A stretch of DNA of 64,000 nucleotides from Candidatus Marispirochaeta associata (GCA_001749745.1 JWTM01000290.1:1-64000), one strand, 5' to 3'; shown: positions 36,429 through 44,440, counted from the stretch's first letter. Numbers and translations are program-made. Notes: generated by a model not told the origin, from the letters alone.

Positions 36429-36728
36429 ATGAATACCCTTTTTCTTATCGAATTGCGGCAGCGGGAGCTGATCCGACGGCTCTGCCGGGAGACTATGGAA
36501 TTGGCCTTGCGCCAGTCCGAGGAGGGGATGTTGATCCCCGATGATGAGCTGGAGGAGGAAAGTGAGAATCTCTACGAAACCCTTCGAAGCGACCTGGCGG
36601 GAATGCTCAAGCCTGAGTTTTTGGGAATACTCGCCGAGGAGCATGATGCGGTCTATCGCAGCAGCGCTGGGCAGAGATTGAAAAGGATCCTGTGCTGGGA
36701 GGATACCAGCCGGGCCGAGTGCGCCTGA
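36429..36728 (+). CDS. Small acidic protein of unknown function
   Basis: The 99-residue protein is helical and rich in Glu, Leu and Arg (LFLIELRQRELIRRLCRETMELAL). It starts behind GGGAGG with good spacing. No domain is recognised. The sigma-54-like promoter ends 38 bp upstream, and the methyltransferase-HNH gene follows after 51 bp, so one transcript could cover both. Confidence 0.6.
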   Translation: MNTLFLIELRQRELIRRLCRETMELALRQSEEGMLIPDDELEEESENLYETLRSDLAGMLKPEFLGILAEEHDAVYRSSAGQRLKRILCWEDTSRAECA

Positions 36729-36779
36729 TACCGTCTTGGTGGAGTAGCGAATTATGAGTATGCTTAATGCAACACAGGT

Positions 36780-38483
36780 ATGGAAAAAACGAGCGACTAT
36801 TCCCAATATGCAGACGAGCGCACCAGTCGATACTACGCCTCCCGGGCGGAGGCGATTGTCGATGCCTACTCCGCGGCAGAGTCCCCTCTGGAGTCGATTC
36901 ACTCCTACCTGCCTTCCGGCGGGGCATGCCTCGATGTAGGCGCAGGCTCCGGAAGGGATCTGCTCTGGTTACTGAAACACGGCTACCGGGCAGTCGGGGC
37001 GGAACCTTCTGCCGAGCTCCTCGCTGCCGCACGCAAAAAGTATCCACAGCTTCGGGAACAGCTAGTGCAGGCCTCTCTGCCCGATCTGGCCGGCGTCGAC
37101 GGACCCTTCGATATCATCCTCTGCAATGCGGTCTTTCAGCATCTGCAGGACTCCCTCCTATTCGACTCAATCTTTTCCATTCGCCGACTCTTACGCCCCG
37201 GCGGCAGTTTTGTCCTCTCCCTGCCGCTCGAGTACGCGGATGCCGACCCGGCGACCCATCGCGATTCGAAAGGGCGCTTCTTCAAGCTGCGACCCCCGGA
37301 AGAGTATCTCTACCTGGCCGAGAGGATCGGCTTCGTCCTCCGGCACCGTCTGGAGAGCGACGACAGCCTGGGAAGAGAGGGGATAGTCTGGGTTACCCTG
37401 ATCTTCGAGCGAATCAGCGGAGAGGCCAGGCGGCCGATCGAGAAGATCGAGTCGGTGATTCGGGAGGATCGCAAAACCAACACCTACAAGTTCGCCTTGC
37501 TGCGCGCCTTAGGCGAGATTGCCGTGACCACGCCGCATGCGGCCCGGTGGCAAAACGACGGCTATGTCTCCCTTTCATTAGATTATCTAGCCGAGAAATG
37601 GCTTGAGTACTACTGGCCCATCATGGCTAACCCCTCGTTTATTCTTCAAGGAGCAAAAAGCGATCAGCGGGCGGATATTGTCTTTCGTGATCCCCTCACC
37701 GAACTGGTTCAATGCTGGGGTCCTCAAAGGGGTGGGCTTGGAACCTTCAAACAGGCCTGGCTTCAGGGGGAGTTACCATCGGAGTTGGGCTCTCTGCTTA
37801 AGATAACGCTGGGAAAGATCAAAGAAGGAATCAAGCAGCCCATTCGTTACGCCGGGACCGAGGAGAAGATCTTCGACCGAAATGGTGCAGATATCCTGAT
37901 CGATCAGTCCCTCTGGCGGGAGTTCTCCCTTATGGGACGCTGGTTCGAGGACTCCATTATCCTCCAATGGGCCCAATACAGCGCCGATCTTAAAACCAAT
38001 CAGCAGAACGGAATCACCGCATCCACGCTCTTAGATACCGTATTTACCGCTATAGAAGAGCGGCGGGAGGTAAGCGCCGCCCGTCAAGTATATGATGAAC
38101 TGGATGCGCCACGGTGTGTATGGACGGACAGGCCGTTGCTGGCCAGTCGATCCATGGCCGTGGATCATGTTATTCCCTTTAGCCTCTGGCATAACAACAA
38201 TCTCTGGAACCTGATGCCCTCCGATGCGAAGGTGAACAATCAGAAGCGGGACAAACTCCCGTCCAGGGCCCTGCTTTCCGCCCGCGCCCCGGCGCTGCGT
38301 ATAAACTGGGAGCTCCTCTACGATCGCTATCGATCGCGCTTTGCGCTGGAGGCCAAGCGCTTTATGGGGACGGCTGAGTTTTCAGGCGGCCGGAACAGCT
38401 TCGATGAACTCTTTCGGGCCTTCTCCGAGGCGGTAGAGGTTACCGCCCTGCAGCGCTCGGTGCCCCGTTGGGAGCCTAAATAG
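36780..38483 (+). CDS. Methyltransferase-HNH nuclease fusion protein
   Basis: The 567-residue protein joins two enzyme domains. Residues ~40-215 are a class I SAM methyltransferase with motif I CLDVGAGSGRD, the acidic position AEPS, ILCNAVFQHL and RLLRPGGSFVLSLP. This is a small-molecule or protein type; no DPPY-like DNA-methylase motif is seen. Residues ~445-510 are an HNH nuclease: RCVWTDRPL, then AVDHVIPFSLWHNNNLWNL and VNNQKRDKLP. Between them lies a helical region with KTNTYKFALLRALGEI. An HNH plus methyltransferase suggests a restriction-like or defence role, but this is inference. The ATG at 36780 has only a weak ribosome-binding site. Its stop abuts a truncated gene. Confidence 0.85.
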   Translation: MEKTSDYSQYADERTSRYYASRAEAIVDAYSAAESPLESIHSYLPSGGACLDVGAGSGRDLLWLLKHGYRAVGAEPSAELLAAARKKYPQLREQLVQASLPDLAGVDGPFDIILCNAVFQHLQDSLLFDSIFSIRRLLRPGGSFVLSLPLEYADADPATHRDSKGRFFKLRPPEEYLYLAERIGFVLRHRLESDDSLGREGIVWVTLIFERISGEARRPIEKIESVIREDRKTNTYKFALLRALGEIAVTTPHAARWQNDGYVSLSLDYLAEKWLEYYWPIMANPSFILQGAKSDQRADIVFRDPLTELVQCWGPQRGGLGTFKQAWLQGELPSELGSLLKITLGKIKEGIKQPIRYAGTEEKIFDRNGADILIDQSLWREFSLMGRWFEDSIILQWAQYSADLKTNQQNGITASTLLDTVFTAIEERREVSAARQVYDELDAPRCVWTDRPLLASRSMAVDHVIPFSLWHNNNLWNLMPSDAKVNNQKRDKLPSRALLSARAPALRINWELLYDRYRSRFALEAKRFMGTAEFSGGRNSFDELFRAFSEAVEVTALQRSVPRWEPK

Positions 38484-38642
38484 CCTCCGATCGATGGCGT
38501 TATCGAAGGGGCTTGTAAAGCGGAAATCGTCGCCAAGGAGGGATTCCATCAAGGGACGGTCTCCTGCGACGAAGGCTGCATATGATTTTTCTGCGATTGC
38601 TGACTTGGTTAAACCCTTAGGCCTAATAGATCCAGCCTTCAT
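38484..38642 (-). pseudogene. 5' fragment of a SnoaL-like gene
   Basis: The frame starts with an ATGA overlap at the stop of the AHSA1 gene. It encodes a typical SnoaL/ketosteroid-isomerase N-terminus, KSYAAFVAGDRPLMESLLGDDFRFTSPFDNAIDR. Family resemblance then stops at about 38484, exactly at the stop codon of the opposite methyltransferase-HNH gene. The frame continues only as antisense of that gene. The 3' two thirds of the domain are missing, so it has been truncated, probably when the neighbouring gene arrived. Confidence 0.75.
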
Positions 38643-39118
38643 TGTTCTGCTGTATAGAGGGCGACCAATTGCTCGAGGGTCAGAGACCAACCCTTCTCAA
38701 AGCCCATGTCCGCGTGACGTTTTCGGTGTTCAGCCGTACCGTGGATTGCTCTGGCTGTATAGCGTGTTCCGTCGTCGGTTGTTTGAAAGGAGATCATGCC
38801 GGTGAAGAAGGCGTTGCCGGTCGGGCGGAAGCCGGGACCGAGGGTATCGGTGAAGACCACCAGTTCATCCGGTATGAGTCTGAGGTAGCAGCCCGGTTCG
38901 CTAGACTCATTGCCTTCCGGATCGCGAATGGTAAGCGTGAAAGCGCCGCCGGGCACCGGGTCGACCTCGCAATCGGATACGGAGTAGGGCGCAGGGACAA
39001 ACCATTTCATTAATAGATCCGGATCGGTCCAGCCGCGATAGAGGAAGTTTGCCGGTACCGGCACAACCTTCTCCAATATCAGGTCGCGTTCCGGATCGAA
39101 AGGGGATAGGTAACTCAT
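38639..39118 (-). CDS. AHSA1/SRPBCC-family protein
   Basis: The 159 residues match the activator-of-Hsp90-homologue-1-like SRPBCC fold: VVPVPANFLYRGWTDPDLLMKWFVPAPY, GGAFTLTIRDPEGNE, VVFTDTLGPGFRPTGNAFFTGMI and GFEKGWSLTLEQLVALY. Bacterial members bind small hydrophobic ligands; substrates are usually unknown. A GGAGGATCTCC-type ribosome-binding region precedes the ATG. The stop overlaps the start of the SnoaL-like remnant, so the pair was once a two-gene unit. Confidence 0.88.
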   Translation of the reverse strand: MSYLSPFDPERDLILEKVVPVPANFLYRGWTDPDLLMKWFVPAPYSVSDCEVDPVPGGAFTLTIRDPEGNESSEPGCYLRLIPDELVVFTDTLGPGFRPTGNAFFTGMISFQTTDDGTRYTARAIHGTAEHRKRHADMGFEKGWSLTLEQLVALYTAEQ

Positions 39119-39270
39119 GGAGGATCTCCTTTGCTTATAATAATACTCAAGAAATAAAGGGGAACCCAGGATCTTCTGTTTACAGTGCAGAGCTACAATC
39201 GGGGTAATTGCGGAATGAGATCGAAATGCTTGTCCCGGCTGTAGAGGATAGTACTGGTTGAAATCAGTTT

Positions 39271-39915
39271 ATGGCGGTATATTCTGGTCTGATTATGAGA
39301 GTACCGCTATTCCTGATGCTTCTATTGTCTCAAATTCTCTCTCCTCTATCCGCGAATGAGGGAGATATCGATGTTCCCTATTATCTACAAGGCAAGGACG
39401 CCCCCTGGGCGGATGAGCCCCTCGGTTTGCGCTCATCGGTTACCATCGGCACCCACGGCTGTGCTCTGACGGCCATATCCATGGTCTTCTCACACTTTAC
39501 CGAGGATGAGCTCAATCCGTCGGCAATGAATAGATGGCTGAAGCGGAATAACGGCTTCTTCGATGACCCGGATCGACGGGATTACTCAGGTCAGGTGGTA
39601 CTAAACTGGCCGGCTTTAAGCGAATACGGCGAAGGCTGGGTTTACACTCGCTTCGACTGGCGAGCAAAGCCTGCGGACCTGCTCCTGATTAAGTACTACC
39701 TCGATAATGAGATCCCGGTAATCGCGGAGGTCCTCTACAAAGGTGCCCCCCACTATGTGGTCCTGACCGGCTATGACGACGAGGGCTTTACCATGCTCGA
39801 TCCCGAACTCCCCGATGAGACCCGGCTCAACGAGGTCTACAACATCAGCGATAAGTGGGGCTCGGGGCCGTCGAGGAATATTTACGGAATTCGGGTGCTC
39901 TATCCGGCGGAGTAG
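39271..39915 (+). CDS. Exported C39-like cysteine peptidase family protein
   Basis: After a signal peptide (PLFLMLLLSQILSPLSAN) the protein shows the Peptidase_C39_2 layout: DVPYYLQGKDAPWADE, then GTHGCALTAISMV with the presumed catalytic Cys, and later PHYVVLTGYDDEGFTMLDPE with the His and Asp. Such proteins cleave peptides or are inactive relatives in the envelope. The length is 214 residues from 39271; the ATG at 39295 sits nearer the hydrophobic core, and neither has a clear ribosome-binding site. Confidence 0.8.
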   Translation: MAVYSGLIMRVPLFLMLLLSQILSPLSANEGDIDVPYYLQGKDAPWADEPLGLRSSVTIGTHGCALTAISMVFSHFTEDELNPSAMNRWLKRNNGFFDDPDRRDYSGQVVLNWPALSEYGEGWVYTRFDWRAKPADLLLIKYYLDNEIPVIAEVLYKGAPHYVVLTGYDDEGFTMLDPELPDETRLNEVYNISDKWGSGPSRNIYGIRVLYPAE

Positions 39916-39958
39916 GGGAGTAATTCTTCCCTCGTCGTCTATACCGGCAGGCGGGGAA

Positions 39959-40204
39959 TCACTTTCGCTTCAACGTCGATTTGACCCGGATCTTCTCACC
40001 ACCCATCTTTTTTCCATTCAGAGCGTTGATTGCCGAGATAGCCTCTTTTTTATCGGGCATCTCCACATAGCCGAAGCCCTTCGATTTTCCCGTCGCCGCG
40101 TCCATCACGATATTGAGCGAGCTGATGGCGCCGAACGGCGTGAACATGCGGCGCAGGTCCTCTTCGGTCACGTTACGGGGCAAATTACGGACGAGTATAT
40201 TCAT
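39959..40204 (-). CDS. RRM-type RNA-binding protein
   Basis: The 81-residue protein is a single RNA recognition motif: RNP2 is NILVRNLP and RNP1 is KGFGYVEMP, with a basic tail KSTLKRK. Small bacterial RRM proteins of this kind are often cold- or growth-regulated and bind RNA; targets are unknown. The start at 40204 is behind AAAGGAAC; the longer frame to 40279 has no support. A tandem 10-bp repeat lies 31-50 bp upstream. Confidence 0.93.
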   Translation of the reverse strand: MNILVRNLPRNVTEEDLRRMFTPFGAISSLNIVMDAATGKSKGFGYVEMPDKKEAISAINALNGKKMGGEKIRVKSTLKRK

Positions 40205-40234
40205 GGTTGTTCCTTTAATGAGCAGCTCTTTTCT

Positions 40235-40254
40235 TCCAGTATACTCCAGTATAC
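40235..40254 (-). promoter_or_regulatory. Tandem 10-bp repeat upstream of the RRM gene
   Basis: TCCAGTATAC occurs twice head to tail (40235-40244, 40245-40254). The repeat is one helical turn long, contains the palindrome GTATAC and lies where a promoter would be expected. It may be a regulator-binding site. Confidence 0.4.
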
Positions 40255-40380
40255 TCAGAGTACGGGAATTATGGAACATGAGACATCTGAAGTGCGTGGC
40301 GCTTGCGGTTGTCTGGACGCTGTCTCTGGAAAATACGACGCACTGTTAAGCGGGAATTGACGGACTATTACACCAAAGCT

Positions 40381-41289
40381 CTATCGCCACCCCTGATCCG
40401 GATCCCATCTTTGAAAAGTATTTGCCCTGTCTCTCCAGAAGGTATCCGTGAATCTCTGAATCTGGTGGATTACCTCGATGAAGGCAAGGGGATGATCCTC
40501 ACTGCGAATTTTTTTGGTGAACGCGTTCCATTGAATTTGCTTCTGTGGGTCGTTGATGATCGCGTTGTCGAATACCGCCGGTCGTTTTGTAGGAATTTCC
40601 GTTCCCCGACGGGAGAATGTCTTCTCAACAGCGGAGATCAGAGGGGTGAATTCGAAGTTCAGGTACCGGGAGATAACGAACAGGTCGTAGAAGTCCTTCA
40701 TGCGACTGGTAAGAAGACTCAGTGTGACACACGCCTCTACTTTTTCAGCGACGATTGTTTCGATCGGGTAGGAAGAGATCGTCGGAGCATCGAGATCGAG
40801 CATCGGCTTCATTGTTCGAGTCTGCGCTGTGGGGAAGACTGCATCTCCCGTTCCGATATCAATTTGCAGTTTGATCCTGGCGTTGCCGATGAAGCTGAGC
40901 AGGGTCACCCTCTGCCCATGATAGGCGTTCTGCTCCCGGATAGGTTGTATTTGAATCGTCTCGATGGCGAACGAGACGCCGTCATCGGCACAGGGGATCA
41001 GACAAATCTCCCTGATGGCAATGAGCAGATACTCAGGGTCGGACTCACCGGTATTCAGAAAGTCGATATCCTTTGTGGGTCTGAAATCGAACTTATCCAG
41101 AATAAGTGTCAGAAGATACGCACCTTTGAGAACAAAAGTGTCGCGATAGGTCGACTTACCCAGGCGGTATAGAAAACGCTCGGCTATATAACGCGTGAGT
41201 AGTGACTGGTACTCCTCGTCATGCTCTTTGCTTATTATGAGTAGTCTGCTGAGTACGGATGCCGGAATGTTGCGGCCGGAATGACTCAC
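40381..41289 (-). CDS. AbiEii-type nucleotidyltransferase toxin
   Basis: This 302-residue protein belongs to the AbiEii/type IV toxin family of DNA-polymerase-beta-like nucleotidyltransferases. Motif evidence is TFVLKGAYLLTLILDKF and RPTKDIDFLNTG (the GxxL and DxD region), then IKLQIDIGTGD and YPIETIVAEKVEACV. Related toxins add nucleotides to tRNA acceptor ends or other targets and stop growth; here the target is unknown. Its ATG overlaps the antitoxin stop by 4 bp (ATGA), which fits strict co-translation. AbiE systems give phage resistance in some hosts. Confidence 0.88.
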   Translation of the reverse strand: MSHSGRNIPASVLSRLLIISKEHDEEYQSLLTRYIAERFLYRLGKSTYRDTFVLKGAYLLTLILDKFDFRPTKDIDFLNTGESDPEYLLIAIREICLIPCADDGVSFAIETIQIQPIREQNAYHGQRVTLLSFIGNARIKLQIDIGTGDAVFPTAQTRTMKPMLDLDAPTISSYPIETIVAEKVEACVTLSLLTSRMKDFYDLFVISRYLNFEFTPLISAVEKTFSRRGTEIPTKRPAVFDNAIINDPQKQIQWNAFTKKIRSEDHPLAFIEVIHQIQRFTDTFWRDRANTFQRWDPDQGWR

Positions 41290-41882
41290 AATAGAATCTC
41301 CATGTAGGGCCTCATAACGGCTCTGACCCGGCAGATCTCTGCGTAGCGGAGGAGTTCATCCACAGTCGTTCTGCGCTGCCGGAGAACATCCTTGAGCGCC
41401 TCGATGGCCACGTCGAGGCCGATTTTATTACGGTACTTGAAGCAATCGGCGATCGTTCTGGGGATGTTGTATATGTTAACCGGCATGTTTTCGATCTGTA
41501 CCTGAGATATTCCGGCCTCAAATGTCTTTGGTGAGTAGGTAACGATTCGGACCGGTATATCAAGGGTCGTGGGCCTCCAGGTTCTACGGGGGACGGCTAC
41601 CCACACCTGCGAAGGGTTTTGGGTGCCGATATCGTGCCAGTCGAGCGCGGAGAGGAGGCAGATTACCCCGTTCGGCAGGCTCTTGCGAGCTTCGAGCAGG
41701 GAGTAGTGGTGATGTGGAATGTAGTCCGGCCGGCGATAGAGCCCGCGTGCTACCCGGATCAACTCGCCTGAGTCTACCATGCGTTTGATAGTCTTGCGGT
41801 CGATTCCCCGGTCAGTAAGCTCCTGAGATCGAAGGAGCGGCTCCTTTTCGAAGAACTCTATCACCTGTTGCTGCTGTGTCAT
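41286..41882 (-). CDS. AbiEi-type antitoxin/transcriptional regulator
   Basis: The 198 residues show the AbiEi architecture. An N-terminal winged-helix domain (QQQVIEFFEKEPLLRSQELTDRGIDRKTIKRMVDSGELIRVARGLYRRPD) is followed by the antitoxin domain (VICLLSALDWHDIGTQNPSQVWVAVPR, YNIPRTIADCFKYRNKIGLDVAIEALKD). Family members repress their own operon by binding inverted repeats. The start is set at 41882 because the predicted promoter ends at 41893; the upstream GTG at 41903 would lie in the promoter. The mRNA would then be nearly leaderless. Confidence 0.88.
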   Translation of the reverse strand: MTQQQQVIEFFEKEPLLRSQELTDRGIDRKTIKRMVDSGELIRVARGLYRRPDYIPHHHYSLLEARKSLPNGVICLLSALDWHDIGTQNPSQVWVAVPRRTWRPTTLDIPVRIVTYSPKTFEAGISQVQIENMPVNIYNIPRTIADCFKYRNKIGLDVAIEALKDVLRQRRTTVDELLRYAEICRVRAVMRPYMEILL

Positions 41883-41892
41883 CCTGCCACTA

Positions 41893-41921
41893 ATTCTATA
41901 CACTTGTTGACAAATGTCAAC
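41893..41921 (-). promoter_or_regulatory. abiE promoter with overlapping operator palindrome
   Basis: On the minus strand TTGACA (41915-41920), 16 bp and TAGAAT (41893-41898) form a good promoter. A perfect 7-bp inverted repeat GTTGACA-NN-TGTCAAC (41906-41921) covers the -35 box and is the obvious site for autorepression by the antitoxin. Confidence 0.7.
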
Positions 41922-41981
41922 GTTTTGTGGCGAACGGGTAAACTTCCCAGAGTATCCGTGGCGGCATTGTGAGCGGTAGTT

Positions 41982-43190
41982 TCAGCCCGCCTCGGCCTTC
42001 TGACGCTGCAGCGCCTCGGCCAGCTCCTCCAGCCGCTCGCGCAGGATGCGGGAGTCCGACTTCCAGTAGTCCCGCTTCCCGTACTTCTTGAGGCGATCGA
42101 AGTAGTGGTTATGTTGGAAGACCCGGGGATTGAGGATGTTCCGGACCCGGAGTTTGAGACCGGCATCCCGGATGATGCGGTGTAGGAAGTTCTCGATCTT
42201 GAAGCGTTCCCCCTTGCCGAAGTTGTCCCGCGCCCGGCTCAGCATATCGAGTCCCTGATCATCGTAGCCGGAGCCGATCAGAGCGATCCCCTCGAGGACA
42301 TCCCAGACATTGCGATTCTTGGGTTGACGTTTCCTGCAGCTGCGAATCCTTACCAGGGCCTGCTGATACTCACCGGCGGCAAGGTAGTAGAGCGCCAAGC
42401 GTCTGGCGAGAACGAAGCTGTGGGGATTGAGCTTCAGGCCCCTGAGGATCGAGCGGATCGCCTGTTTGTGCTTGGAGTAGGGATAGATGAAGTAGGGCGA
42501 CGATTCGACTAGCTTACGGAATACATGCACGGTAATAATAAGCGCTATGAAATCAACGAGATAGGAAAGACCATAGAGATTCCCGGTCGGATTCGAGTAC
42601 ATATATGCCCAATCGAAGGAAGCGTTGTAGAGTCCATGAATGACCGCGGTCGGCACAAAGGCAAAGAGGGCCAGGGTAACCGAGCGATCATCCCTGACCT
42701 CCAGGTTTGAGTAGATTGCAGCGGCCAGGAAGTAGCCGGCCAGCGCGGTATACATCATATGGCCGGGGGTACAGAGAAGAGAGCGCACGATGGTCGTCTG
42801 AATTCCGTACTCCATCCCGTATTTGATGTTCTCGATGAAGGCGAATCCAGCGCCGACCGCAGCACCCTGCAGCAGCCCGTCCTGGGGCTCCTTGATCGAT
42901 TTGAAGAGAAGCACCACCGCAATCAGCATCAGGTACTTCGCCAGCTCCTCTGAGAAGCCGACGATGAGAAAATGGTACGAAAATGGACCGACCGCAAAGC
43001 CCTGAAACAGAAACCAGTTAAGATCATAGAGGAGATAGGTCGGGAGAATACTGATCATCCCAGCTACAAGGCCGACATAGACGATTCTAGAGGTGCGTTT
43101 ATCCTTCTTGTAGTAGTCGAGACTGTCCAGATACTTGAGCCACAAGACGGAAGAGACGATGACGATGCCGCAGATGATGATGAACTGCAT
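41982..43190 (-). CDS. PrsW-family intramembrane protease with C-terminal TPR-like region
   Basis: This 402-residue membrane protein has about eight hydrophobic segments. The PrsW zinc motifs are present: FSEELAKYLML (EExxK, E81/E82), AFIENIKYG, CTPGHMMYTALAGYFLAA (His) and AVIHGLYNASFDW (His). PrsW of Bacillus cleaves an anti-sigma factor; the substrate here is unknown. After residue ~245 the chain is soluble and helical with TPR-like pairs (ALYYLAAGEYQQALVRIRSC), unusual for the basic family. A transporter remnant lies divergently at its 5' side. Confidence 0.9.
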   Translation of the reverse strand: MQFIIICGIVIVSSVLWLKYLDSLDYYKKDKRTSRIVYVGLVAGMISILPTYLLYDLNWFLFQGFAVGPFSYHFLIVGFSEELAKYLMLIAVVLLFKSIKEPQDGLLQGAAVGAGFAFIENIKYGMEYGIQTTIVRSLLCTPGHMMYTALAGYFLAAAIYSNLEVRDDRSVTLALFAFVPTAVIHGLYNASFDWAYMYSNPTGNLYGLSYLVDFIALIITVHVFRKLVESSPYFIYPYSKHKQAIRSILRGLKLNPHSFVLARRLALYYLAAGEYQQALVRIRSCRKRQPKNRNVWDVLEGIALIGSGYDDQGLDMLSRARDNFGKGERFKIENFLHRIIRDAGLKLRVRNILNPRVFQHNHYFDRLKKYGKRDYWKSDSRILRERLEELAEALQRQKAEAG

Positions 43191-43262
43191 ACTTCTACCC
43201 TCCAGTCTACCACATCTGGGTTTGATCCACAGCTAACTCTTCCCTGTTCATCGGAGCGCAAT

Positions 43263-43685
43263 ATTGAAGAAAAGGCACCTGGCTATTTTGTTTTGACCGG
43301 AATCATCATCGCAATTTGGGCGACAACTATGCCATTCTGGCAAGGATTCTTGAGAGTTGTTATGGGGATTTCAGACTACATGGCCGTCTATCATCTGGTC
43401 CTCATCTCGATCGGTTTCTACATCGTTTTCGCTTTCAATAATGTTGTTGACAGTATCTTCTATGGTCGGGGCCGAACGGATTTGATGCTCTACCAGTCTC
43501 TCCTGGTCAACGGACTATTCTATGGTGGAGCCTTCATCCTGTATCAATTGGGAGTATACCAGCCAACCTTGATTTGTATCGCCGTACTCTTTGGTTTGGG
43601 AATGACCTTTGATTCACTGATCACCTTCTTCATGTACTATCGTTTCCGAAGATCCACATCTTCGTTTGCGGAAGTAGTGCGGTGA
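43263..43685 (+). pseudogene. 3' fragment of a MATE-family transporter gene
   Basis: About 140 codons encode only the C-terminal membrane segments of a MATE efflux protein, recognisable by FAFNNVVDSIFYGRGRTDLMLYQSLLVNGLFYGGAF and TLICIAVLFGLGMTFDSLITFF. The frame extends left only as antisense of the PrsW gene, without a plausible start. The first ~300 codons of the transporter are missing. It is probably a remnant left by rearrangement and not expressed as a working transporter. Confidence 0.75.
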
Positions 43686-43759
43686 CTAGAGAATAAGGTA
43701 AAGCCGTCTCATTGCTCCCTATGTCGAGTTTGTCGTGCCCATCATGGTTCAACCCGACC

Positions 43760-44122
43760 TCACACCACGACTCGCTTAAACTCAAGCTTCACCGGCGCGA
43801 AGTTAAACAGAAACCCGAGCCTGAGCCCTGAGATATGCAAGTAATTGATAAGCTGCGCCGTATGGGTAGGGGAGAGCTCGGCAACTGCCTTCACCTCGAT
43901 GATGACTTTGCCGGCGACCGCCAGGTCGGCCAGATACTCGCCGACCGTCTCCCCCAGATAGCTGACCTCGAACGGGGCATTGTAAACAACGGACAGCCCC
44001 GCCTGTTTGAGCCCTAGGTAGAGGGCGTTATGGTAGGGGAGCTCCAGGAGACCCGGCCCCAGCTCCCGGTGAACAGCGAACGCGGCATCGAATACCGATT
44101 TGGACAATTCAGGATAAAGCAT
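43760..44122 (-). CDS. GxxExxY-family protein
   Basis: This 120-residue protein of the GxxExxY family takes its name from the segment seen here as GPGLLELPYHNAL. It also has DLAVAGKVIIEVKAV, a PD-(D/E)xK-like nuclease core, and the closing LRLGFLFNFAPVKLEFKRVV. The family is widespread, often in mobile or repeat-rich DNA, and its biochemical role is not established. The ribosome-binding site GAAGGAGG lies in the left arm of the adjacent hairpin. Confidence 0.92.
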   Translation of the reverse strand: MLYPELSKSVFDAAFAVHRELGPGLLELPYHNALYLGLKQAGLSVVYNAPFEVSYLGETVGEYLADLAVAGKVIIEVKAVAELSPTHTAQLINYLHISGLRLGFLFNFAPVKLEFKRVVV

Positions 44123-44124
44123 GA

Positions 44125-44258
44125 GCGCCTCCTTCAGGTTTTAGCCCTCATCCGCCTCTTCCCGCGGCCGCAGTCAAGGATGCCCGATAGGGCACTCCGC
44201 TTTTAGTCCTTGACGGCGGCAAGGGAAGGGCCATAATGAAAAACCCTGAAGGAGCGCC
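44125..44258. repeat. Large imperfect palindrome next to the GxxExxY gene
   Basis: The two arms (about 60 bp each) pair through CTCCTTCAGG/CCTGAAGGAG, TTTT/AAAA, CTTCCC/GGGAAG, GCCGC/GCGGC and GTCAAGGA/TCCTTGAC around a core GCCCGATAGGGC. The left arm contains the GxxExxY ribosome-binding site, so folding could affect its translation. The shape also fits a miniature inverted-repeat element. I find no gene in the interval. Confidence 0.6.
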
Positions 44259-44309
44259 TTTAAAATACTCTCTTGTCGTGCCCCGTCGTGTTCGTCGTGG
44301 TTAAAACAT

Positions 44310-44350
44310 AAAAAAAGAGCCCAAAGCACCTCGTTGGTACTCCAGACTCT
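44310..44350 (-). terminator. Terminator of the tRNA-Pro/tRNA-Arg unit
   Basis: Read leftward, AGAGTC and AGTACC pair with GGTGCT and GGCTCT (two G-U pairs), with a loop AACGA and a run of seven U at 44310-44316. It begins 8 nt after the end of tRNA-Arg. Confidence 0.6.
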
Positions 44351-44357
44351 CGTTTAA

Positions 44358-44431
44358 CGCGCCCAGCACGACTCGAACGTGCGACCCTCGGCTTAGAAGG
44401 CCGATGCTCTATCCAGCTGAGCTATGGGCGC
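44358..44431 (-). tRNA. tRNA-Arg, anticodon TCT
   Basis: The 74-nt gene has acceptor arms GCGCCCA / TGGGCGC with discriminator G, D-arm AGCTCAGCTGGATAGAGC, anticodon loop CCTTCTAAG (TCT) and T-arm GTTCGAGTC. CCA is not encoded. It lies 9 nt behind tRNA-Pro in one transcript. Confidence 0.96.
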
Positions 44432-44440
44432 AAAAGATAG

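Larger units (their letters stand above)
43730..44283. repeat. Direct repeats flanking the GxxExxY gene
   Basis: TTGTCGTGCCC occurs at 43730-43740 and at 44273-44283. Both copies continue into related CGTGGTT/CATGGTT-A-rich sequence. Between them lie only the GxxExxY gene and the large hairpin, so the segment looks like a discrete cassette. Confidence 0.5.
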
